NCBI GenBank assembly: GCA_001600695.1
Contig: BCKQ01000012.1
Span: forward strand, 316,080 to 380,079
Direction of reading: 5' to 3'
Source of the DNA: Ascoidea asiatica
Lineage: Eukaryota; Ascomycota; Saccharomycetes; Ascoideales; Ascoideaceae
DNA: 64,000 nucleotides
Shown here: positions 52,563 through 61,106 of the stretch, piece after piece
How positions within the stretch are numbered: the first letter of the stretch is position 1
Layout: the number at the start of each line of letters is the position of its first letter
The notes under the pieces: generated by a model
What the model saw: the letters and a program-made list of their open reading frames with translations, nothing else
What the model was told of the DNA's origin: nothing
Database searches by the model: none
Made by a program: the position numbers and the translations under genes

Positions 52563-55500
52563 ATGGATTTAAAAGTACTTCATGATTGTTTTGCTGGTAC
52601 ATTACAACCTGATCAATCAATTCGAAAACAAGCTGAATTATCTTTAAAAGATTTTTTAAAAAATCAACCAAATTTCTTATCTTCTTGTATTGATTTAATC
52701 TCAATTTCAGATTCTGAAATTAATGAATTCATTAAACAATCAACTGCAGTTTATTTAAAAAATCAAATAAAAAAATATTGGGAATATAATGAAGATGATA
52801 ATTCAAATGTTGGATCAAAAGATTTAATAATTATACCATTATCTGAAAAAGAATCAATAAAATCAAAAATTTTAAATTTATTAATTACTCATACTGATTT
52901 ATTCTCAAATGAAAATCATATTAGAAATCAATTATTATTAATCTTAGAACATATTATTGCTTTTGATTATCCATTAAGATGGTCATCTCTTTTAACTGAT
53001 TCAATGAATTTAATTCAAACTTCTCTTTCTGATAATTTTAATGATTCAAATATTTCTTCAACTTATGTTGGACTTTATTGTTTTAAAGAAATTATGCGTC
53101 ATTATAGATGGAAAAGTAATGTTTCAAGATCTGAAAATTTAGATCCAATAATTATAAATTTTTTTCCAATTTTAATTCAATTATCAAATTCAATTTTAAA
53201 TAAATCTGATTTATTAATTAATTCAAATACAAATGTAAATTTTGATAATTTAACAATTCAAAAATTCAATTCATATGGTGAATTTTTAAGATTAATTTTA
53301 AAATGTTTTAAATTTGTAACTTATGCTGATTTACCATTACCATTTCAACAAATTTCAAATAATAATTCAAATCCATTTTTTTCTTGGATAACTTTTCATT
53401 TAACTTTAGTTTCAAAAAATTTACCAAATTTTATCTTCAATTCAAATCCAAATTCAAATTTAAATTCAAATTCAATAAAATCTACTTTAAATGAATCAAA
53501 AATTTCTCAAAATCCATGGATTAGAACTCAAAAATGGGCTTTTGCCAATATTTTAAATATTTCAAATAAATATTGTTCAAATTCAAAATTTAAATCTCAT
53601 GATTATCCAATTTTTAAAGAAAATTTTATTAATGATGTTTTACCTGAAATTATTAAAATTTATTTTAAATTAATTTCTAATTGGTGTCAAAATCCAATTC
53701 AAAATTATTTATCAAAAGATTGTCTTTATTATATTATTAATGCTTTTGAATTTTCTATAAGTTATAAATCAACTTGGAGTTTATTAAAATCAAATTTAAA
53801 TCAATTATTATCTAATTTTTTATATCCATTAGTAACTCCAACTGATGATATTATTGAAATTTTTGAATCTGATCCAAATGAATATATTCATATGAGATTA
53901 GATTTTTTTGAAGAATCAAGTGATTTTCCAGAAATTGCAGCTATTTCTTTAATTACATCTTTAGTTCAATCAAGACCAAAAGCTTGTTTAGATACTGTTT
54001 TACAATTTATTTATAATACTTTACTTCAATTACAACAAGAACAACAAATTCAACCAAATCAACAAGAAACTCAATTAATTGCTCAAAAAAGAGAAGGTAT
54101 ATTAAGAATTTTAACATCTATTTCTCATGTTTTAACAAATCCTTCATATTTAACTCAAATGAAAGAATTCTTTATTCAATTAGTTTTACCAAATTTAAAT
54201 TCAAATTTTGGTTTTTTAAGAGCAAGAACTTTAGAAGCTTTATCAAATTTTTCTGTTATAGAATTTGATCGAGAATCTTTAACACAAATTTATCATGGTA
54301 TAATTAAAGATTTTGAACTTGATAAATTAAGAGCTTTAAAAAATTCTGGTGTTGATACAATTAATTCAGATTCGGATGAAGATGAAACTTTATGGCCTAC
54401 ACAACTTGAAGGTTCTTTAACTATTCAATCTTTTGTTCAAAATTCTCATTTTAAAAATTTACTTTCTAATGATATAATCTTACTTATGGAAAAATTATTA
54501 TATTTACCAAATAAAATTGATTCTGACTCTGTTTCTGCTGTTATGCAAGAACTTGTTGAAATATATTCAGATCAACTTCAACCTTTTGGTACTCAATTAA
54601 TTACAAGTTTATCTGAACAATTTATAAAATCAATTCTTGATAATGATGATGTTAATTTAGAATATTTACAAAATTCAACTAATATAAATGATTTTAAAGT
54701 AAGTCCTGAATTATTAGATAGTGAGACTGCAAATAGTCTTGAAAAACAATCAGCAGCTGTTGGAATTTTAAATACAATGATAACTATTTTATTATCTTTT
54801 GAAAATTCAGTTCCATCAATTAATGGATTACTTAGATGTTATGCACCAATTATTAAAATTATTTTAATTAATGAAATGGAAGATTACCTTACAGAATGTT
54901 TTGAATTAATTGAGAATACTTCATTTTTATCAAGATCTATTTCTCCACAACTTTGGGAAATATTTGAAATAATTGTTGAAATGTTTAAAGTTGATAGATC
55001 TGAAAATAATATTTTATTATACATTGAAGAAATTATGCCTGCATTGAATAATTATTTAGTATATGGTTTACCAGAATTAGTTAAAACTAATAATTCTCAA
55101 GTTATTCAAAAGTTTTATCTTTTATATCACATTTTTATTAATAATGGTTATGATAATAATTTAATTGCAGATTCAACAAATTTCAATAAACAAATTAATG
55201 ATATTCATGATACAAGACATATTAATATTAATGATTTATCAGCTGGTGCAGAACTTGGATCAAAACTTATACTTTCTCTAAATCATGATTCTATTCATTA
55301 TACCAAGGATACTTTAGTATCTTTCCTTTTAACTATACAAAGAAAACTTAAAAATGATAATATTAATACTTTAGATAATCTTGATGAAAATACAATCATC
55401 AGTTCAATTCCTCAATATGTTGCTTTAAATGAAAGTAATAAAAAGTTTAAACAATATCTCCAAAATCGTAAATTTGTTGTTTATTTCCTTGATTTAATAT

Positions 55501-56153
55501 TATCTTGTTTAATTTATGATGCAACTACTACTCTTGATGTTTTAATTCAATTTAATTTATTTGAATTATTTTTTAAAACTTTATGGTTTGGTAGTATAGA
55601 GAAAGGACTTATTAAAAGAGTATATGATTTAAAAATTTCTTTATTAGGATTTTTAAGTTTAATTAATCTTAGTAATGAAAATATTTTAAAGTATAATTTA
55701 AATGCTATTATTACTGAAATTAGAAATAATACTTTTATTATTATTTCTCAATTACCAAAAGCAATTAATGACCTTGAATCAAAGAAAAAAAATTTCAGTG
55801 ATTCTTTCAACGTAAATGATGATAAAGCTTTGGCTGATTATTTCAATAGCAGTAATATTGAATCAGAGGAAAATGAAGATGAAACTGATAATTCCAATGA
55901 TACTGAGGGAAAAGTTGTGGATGAAAATGATTATGATGGTGCAAATAATATGTTTGATGATGATGAAGAAGATGAAGATTTGTTCGAAGATCCATTATCA
56001 GTTACTCCATTAGAGGAAATTAATATTTTTATTGTTTTAAAAACTTCTCTTGTTGATTTGAAAAAAACAGATGAAAATAAATATAAAGAATTTTTTGAAA
56101 ATGGATTATCTGAACCACAATTAACTTTTTTACAAAATATTATAACTATATAG
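52563..56153 (+). CDS. NMD5: Importin-beta family karyopherin, Nmd5/Sxm1 type (importin-7/8)
   Basis: A nuclear import receptor, 1196 residues of HEAT-type helices. The N-terminus (LHDCFAGTLQPDQSIRKQAELSLKDF, then STAVYLKNQIKKYW) is the Ran-binding IBN_N domain. The RNQLLLILEHIIAFDYPLRWSSLL block and RPKACLDTVLQF are typical of importin-7/8. The C-terminal acidic stretch (DDDEEDEDLFEDPLSV) is a family hallmark for binding basic cargo. In S. cerevisiae NMD5 and SXM1 are related genes of this type; this could be the orthologue of either, so the symbol is provisional. Length is a little above the usual ~950-1050. Confidence 0.82.
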   Translation: MDLKVLHDCFAGTLQPDQSIRKQAELSLKDFLKNQPNFLSSCIDLISISDSEINEFIKQSTAVYLKNQIKKYWEYNEDDNSNVGSKDLIIIPLSEKESIKSKILNLLITHTDLFSNENHIRNQLLLILEHIIAFDYPLRWSSLLTDSMNLIQTSLSDNFNDSNISSTYVGLYCFKEIMRHYRWKSNVSRSENLDPIIINFFPILIQLSNSILNKSDLLINSNTNVNFDNLTIQKFNSYGEFLRLILKCFKFVTYADLPLPFQQISNNNSNPFFSWITFHLTLVSKNLPNFIFNSNPNSNLNSNSIKSTLNESKISQNPWIRTQKWAFANILNISNKYCSNSKFKSHDYPIFKENFINDVLPEIIKIYFKLISNWCQNPIQNYLSKDCLYYIINAFEFSISYKSTWSLLKSNLNQLLSNFLYPLVTPTDDIIEIFESDPNEYIHMRLDFFEESSDFPEIAAISLITSLVQSRPKACLDTVLQFIYNTLLQLQQEQQIQPNQQETQLIAQKREGILRILTSISHVLTNPSYLTQMKEFFIQLVLPNLNSNFGFLRARTLEALSNFSVIEFDRESLTQIYHGIIKDFELDKLRALKNSGVDTINSDSDEDETLWPTQLEGSLTIQSFVQNSHFKNLLSNDIILLMEKLLYLPNKIDSDSVSAVMQELVEIYSDQLQPFGTQLITSLSEQFIKSILDNDDVNLEYLQNSTNINDFKVSPELLDSETANSLEKQSAAVGILNTMITILLSFENSVPSINGLLRCYAPIIKIILINEMEDYLTECFELIENTSFLSRSISPQLWEIFEIIVEMFKVDRSENNILLYIEEIMPALNNYLVYGLPELVKTNNSQVIQKFYLLYHIFINNGYDNNLIADSTNFNKQINDIHDTRHININDLSAGAELGSKLILSLNHDSIHYTKDTLVSFLLTIQRKLKNDNINTLDNLDENTIISSIPQYVALNESNKKFKQYLQNRKFVVYFLDLILSCLIYDATTTLDVLIQFNLFELFFKTLWFGSIEKGLIKRVYDLKISLLGFLSLINLSNENILKYNLNAIITEIRNNTFIIISQLPKAINDLESKKKNFSDSFNVNDDKALADYFNSSNIESEENEDETDNSNDTEGKVVDENDYDGANNMFDDDEEDEDLFEDPLSVTPLEEINIFIVLKTSLVDLKKTDENKYKEFFENGLSEPQLTFLQNIITI

Positions 56154-56376
56154 ATAAATTTTAGAGAATAATCATATAATTTTTTAAATTTGATTTTAAT
56201 TTTACTTTAAATTTACCATAAATTGCATAGTTTTAGATAATAAATAATATATTAGAAAAAAATCAAAAAAAAAAAAGAAAAAAGAAAAGAAAAAAGAGAA
56301 GATAAATTATATACAGTATATATATACATATGATAAGATTATTTATTTCAATTGAATAAAAGAAGTTGTAATAAAA

Positions 56377-58245
56377 TCACATATTATTGATTAAAATCAC
56401 TTCATTTTTTCCATATCTTTCAAAACTAATTAAATCTAAAATTCTACCAGCTAACATGAAATCAATTTCTTTCCAAGAACCTCTACCAAAGATTTCTGGA
56501 CATTTTGATATGACATCAGGTATAAAATATTTATGTAAATTTTTATAATAATCCATTTCTTCTTTTGACATTGTGAAAGTTTTTAAATAATTAATTTTAA
56601 ACCAATTAAATAATTGAAAAATCCATTCAGGTAATTCATAATTATTTTTATTATTATTAATATTATAAACTTGTTTATTTGAACATCTTACTAACCATAA
56701 TAATAAAGTTTGTTCTTGAAAATTTTCAGAAAGTTCATCATAATTATTAAAACCAAAAATTAATTTTAAAGAAAATTGAAATTTTAAATCATTTTTAAAT
56801 AATTTTTTTAAAGTTAAAAGTTTCTTATTTGCTTCAGCATCTTTGATTAAATTTTTTTCAATTAATTTTAAATTTGAAATAATTTTAATATATAAATTTT
56901 TTTGATTAATTTTATAAATTTGAGAATTATTAAAATTTAATTGATTTGAATTATTTTTTAAAATTATATCATTATTTATATAATTTGAATTACCATTTAT
57001 TGAAATATTTAAATCTTTTAATTTTGTTTCAATTGCCATTCTTAGATTTTTTAAACCAAATAATTTCATTCTTAAAGTATATATAATTTTTTTTTTATTA
57101 TTTTTTAATAATTTTTTTTCATTAATTATATAATTATCATAATCATTAGAAGTTAAGATTGAGAAAATTTTATATAAATTTGAAATTTGTTTATCTAAAT
57201 TAAAATCAGATAAATAAAATAAAAATTCATCAGATTCATTAGATTCATTAGATTCATTAGATATTGAATTTTGAATTGAATTTTCGGTATATGAATTTAT
57301 ATTAGGTAAAGATAAAATATTATCAAATTTTTTAATTTTATTTACTTGATCATTTGATAATTTTAATTTTAAAGCAATTGAATCAAATTCATTATTATCA
57401 ATTATAAAACCATAACCTAAGAATAATTCTTCATTATTTTTACAACCATAATTATTAAAAATTTCATTATTAGTGTTAATATTTTGATTAAAATCTTTAA
57501 TATTTAAAGTAAAAGAGTAACTTTCATTAAAAGACCAGATAACATTTTGTTTATTTTTATGATTTAATAAATCAATTAAAGGTAATAACATTATTTTATC
57601 TTTTGATAAATTTTTATTAATTATATAATTTGGAAAACTTCTTGAAGTGAAAATTAAATGAGACCAAAGATAAGCAGGAAATGAATAATATTTATAATCA
57701 TTATTTGAAGGAAATAAAATTTCATTATAAAATTTATCAGATTTAATAAAATTTAAAAGTTTTTCATCTTCAGATTCATCTATTGATTTATCTGTTGAAG
57801 TTGAATTAGTATTTTCAGTATAAAATTTAGTTTCATTTTTAAAATCAATTTCAGGTATTAATGAAGAAAATCCTTTAATTAAAGAATACCAAGTTTTAAT
57901 AAGATATAAAAGTTTCAAATTTAAAAATTTTTCATTTAAATTTGTATTAACTAAATAATTAATTTTTTCAAAATTATTAAAAAGTAATGGAAAATTTTTA
58001 AGATCATTTAAAGAATTTGGTAATAAATTAATATAAAATTTAAATAAATTATAATGTTTAAGAAAAATTGAATTTGAATTAGATTTATTATTATCAAATT
58101 TTAATTTTGCTAAATAAAATTTTAAGATTGAATTATTATGATCATAAAGTGAATTTTTTTCAATATTTATTGAAGAAAGGTATTCATCTGATAATTTTGA
58201 AGATATGATTAAATTTTCAGGAATTGAAAGTTGAAAATCATTTGG

Positions 58246-58277
<32 letters not shown>

Positions 58278-58437
58278 CATTATTATCATTATTTGTTTCT
58301 TCAGATTTATTTTTGTAAAAGGCAGAGACTCCTTTATCTTGAGTAAATTGAAAAGAGATATTAGGGTCTATATAAGCACCATTTTCCTTAGCCCAGGAAA
58401 TCAAATGGTCTAGTTTTTCTTGAGATTCTTCTGACAT
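56377..58437 (-). CDS. RKM1: SET-domain lysine methyltransferase, RKM1/EFM1 family
   Basis: A Rubisco-methyltransferase-type SET protein that modifies ribosomal or translation factors (Rkm1 methylates Rpl23). The N-terminus (LISWAKENGAYIDPNISFQF) is the family start. The SET core includes YSFPAYLWSHLIFTSRSFPN (~249-266), LPLIDLLNH (~285-293, the cofactor NH motif) and NNYGCKNNEELFLGYGF (~327-343), with the catalytic Tyr context. A C-terminal helical substrate-binding domain follows (LRMKLFGLKNLRMAIETKL). 686 residues against about 583, mostly from Asn/Ser insertions. RKM1 is favoured over EFM1 on remembered sequence; treat the symbol as likely, not certain. Confidence 0.78.
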
Positions 58438-58651
58438 GTATTATATATTAGTGGTTGTTTATATGATCAAGTATTTATGAATTGATTTCTTTTATCTCTG
58501 GATTGGAATCTGATAAATTAAAATAATTTAAAGTATTTTAGTTTTTATTGAAATTGCTCGAATCTACAGAAATTCAGCTTTTTTAGTAGTAAATTATGAG
58601 GCAGGGCAGGGTAACACAGAAGAAATCAACAGGAAAAAATATAAAAAGATT

Positions 58652-58659
58652 AAAAAAAA
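58652..58659 (-). terminator. Pol III terminator of tRNA-Lys
   Basis: A run of eight T on the minus strand, three bases after the tRNA 3' end: a standard RNA polymerase III stop signal. Confidence 0.85.
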
Positions 58660-58662
58660 GGA

Positions 58663-58756
58663 CTCCTCATTAGGGGCTCGAACCCTAGACATTTCGGTTG
58701 CTCGAAATCAACAAATCCCTAAAAGCCGAACGCTCTACCAACTGAGCTAATGGGGA
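58663..58756 (-). tRNA. tRNA-Lys(UUU) with a 21-nt intron
   Basis: The mature 73-base tRNA folds with D-arm GCTC-AGTTGGTA-GAGC, anticodon stem TTCGG/CCGAA with loop C-TTTT-AA (anticodon TTT at 58723-58721), and T-arm TAGGG-TTCGAGC-CCCTA. A canonical intron of 21 bases (58719-58699) follows position 37, the same site as in yeast tRNA-Lys(UUU). A box (TAGCTCAGTTGG) and B box (GGTTCGAGCCC) are intact. The acceptor stem TCCCCAT / ATGAGGA has one mismatch, C4 opposite A69; all other pairs are sound. Confidence 0.95.
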
Positions 58757-59124
58757 TGAGTCCTGAAAAAAAGTGTTTCAGCAGGAGCTAGACTGTTTTG
58801 TGGTTTTCAGTTGAGTCCATATTTGTGGGTGCTTTAATGAAGAATATTCAGTAGTTAATTAAAGAACATTTATGAAAGAATACAAATAAACAATGGAGTT
58901 ATTTAATGATAATACAGAGAATAATGATAATACTATATAATATTTAATCAAGAGATAATAAGCAAGCAATGTTTAGAGAAATACTCATTTAATGGATATA
59001 TCTTTCCTTGAGTTTAATGTCAAATTAATTTTCAACTCTTAGGTGAAATGGTCCTCTTTTTCATCATCAGCATTAACGTATTAACAATGGAATTACCTTC
59101 TTTAACATATTTAACTTTATTAAC
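58757..59124. other. Intergenic, tRNA upstream flank
   Basis: AT-rich with no gene or repeat of note. Confidence 0.5.
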
Positions 59125-59637
59125 CTAAGTATAATCAGAATAATCATCTTTTAATTCTTTAATATAACCTGATTGAATAGCTTTAAAACCTTTTTTATAT
59201 TCTTTTCCATTACAATTTGTTTTTGAATTAATAAGATCACGACGAAGTTTATTAACATCAAAACATTCAAAGTATACACCATTAGAATAAACACCATTAG
59301 CATCAAATCCATATGAAGGAATTTCTTTGGAATTGCAACTGCAATTGTAATTGGTGTTGGAATTGGAATTGGAATTGGAATTAGAGTTGGAATTAGAATT
59401 GGAATTGGAATTATATTCAATAGAATTGGGATTATATTCACTAGAACAATAATAACTACTTTCAGTCGTTGTTGGAATAGTTACTAATTGAACATTTTTA
59501 AAATTCTTTGGAAGATAATTTGGATAACCATTTATAGTAGGATAATATGTACCATTTACTACATAAAAAGATCTATCAATTTGCTGATAATGTTTTTCAA
59601 TATAAATTTGAGAAAAATTGTTACTTCGATTATTCAT
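59125..59637 (-). CDS. Hypothetical protein, 170 aa
   Basis: Not recognised. The first 75 residues (IYIEKHYQQIDRSFYVVNGTYYPTING, NYLPKNFKNVQLVTIP) are Tyr/Asn-rich but not repetitive. A Ser-Asn dipeptide repeat follows (~residues 76-94), then NCSCNSKEIPSYGFDANGVY and FECFDVNKLRRDLINS. Cys residues are few and irregular. No signal peptide or membrane segment. The complex termini make a real gene more likely than chance, but there is no family support. Confidence 0.5.
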   Translation of the reverse strand: MNNRSNNFSQIYIEKHYQQIDRSFYVVNGTYYPTINGYPNYLPKNFKNVQLVTIPTTTESSYYCSSEYNPNSIEYNSNSNSNSNSNSNSNSNSNTNYNCSCNSKEIPSYGFDANGVYSNGVYFECFDVNKLRRDLINSKTNCNGKEYKKGFKAIQSGYIKELKDDYSDYT

Positions 59638-61106
59638 TTTTAATTTAATTTTATATCTATTTCTGTCTATTAATGATAGTAATAAGAATAATAATAATAA
59701 TAATAATAATTTTGAAAATATAACATTCTGATAAGAAAATTTATATCCTTTATATATTTAAGCTCCATGGTTTCATCAATTACTGAAAAAAAAGTAAAAA
59801 AACATAACAAAAACATAATAAAAACTCAATTAAAATAAACCATAACACAATTGATACCTAATGTTGCTATGAATCAAAGCTAAATAAAAGTATCGTAGAT
59901 AGTATCTTTTTGGAATTGAATAAATCTCATAATTGTTTGTGATCTGGAACAATTATTATAATTAAAAGGAGTACCGAGAAGGTGGTCTCAAATAGCCTAT
60001 TTCTATTATAAAAGTATAATCATAAAATAACGTTAATATAACTTACTCTTCCATGACAAAAGAAATACATTAATGATAGTAATTATATTTATATCATTGA
60101 ATTGTTTCAATTAGGAAATATTTCATCTCTGGATATTGCTTAAAGAATATCTTCCATTTTTTCAATGTCAAATGAAAATGAAAAAACAGGCTCAAGTTAT
60201 TAAAGTTCTAAATTCAAATTATGTTATCATCTTATTTATCATTTATGGAAATAATTCAATCCAAAAAAATCCACTAAATATTATCATTTAGTAAAATTTC
60301 TTACTATAAAACGAATTTCAAATACATCAAAAAGATTTATTTCAAAAAATTTACTCAAAACCCGTTATTTTTATGAATTAAACTACATGTTATACATAAT
60401 ATAATAACATCTTAACTTTATAGTTCTAAAAAACCGATAGAACTGGAATCTTTTCTTTCCTTTTTATTCCACATCTAAACTTTTTCCTTTTTCATTCTCA
60501 CTATGATAATTTATATTGCATAGAAGAAAAAAAGTACTTTACTAATTGGGATGTTTCAATGAATTCTATAATTCTTTTTTCACACAATTATAAGTCCCTG
60601 GAAGCATAGAACCTCTTCAATTGAGAATACAATAAAAATTTTATATTCTTCACTTAAATAAATCATTATTATTATTAATAATAATTCTACTCAATTCATT
60701 TCAAATTTCATTGTTCGTATTTCACAATTTTAATTGAAAAATTAATCATGATAAAACATTTATCTTATAGTTTGATATATCAATCATTCCACAATAATAT
60801 TAAAGTTCAATAATAATTATCTGAATCAAATTGTTTTTTATTTATTCTAATGACTTCAATTACTCAAATCCATTATTTTTCAATATTTTAATTGATAAGT
60901 ACCAATTAAAAATTGAAAGAAAACTTAGAATTCTCAAATCTTTCTCATATATATGACTCCAGTTATCTTCTAAAATTCTTTTTTTTTTTTTTTATTCATT
61001 CATTTTCTAGTCAAATAAAAAGAAGTTTTAATCAAAAACTAGATATTAAATTCGTCTTTTTCATCATTCCTTATTCAATATAAATAATAAATTCAATCCT
61101 TCAAAA
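59638..61106. other. Intergenic, adhesin promoter region
   Basis: 1.5 kb of strongly AT-rich DNA with no gene. There is an AAT run near 59686-59710. Long upstream regions are usual for regulated cell-wall adhesins. Confidence 0.5.
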
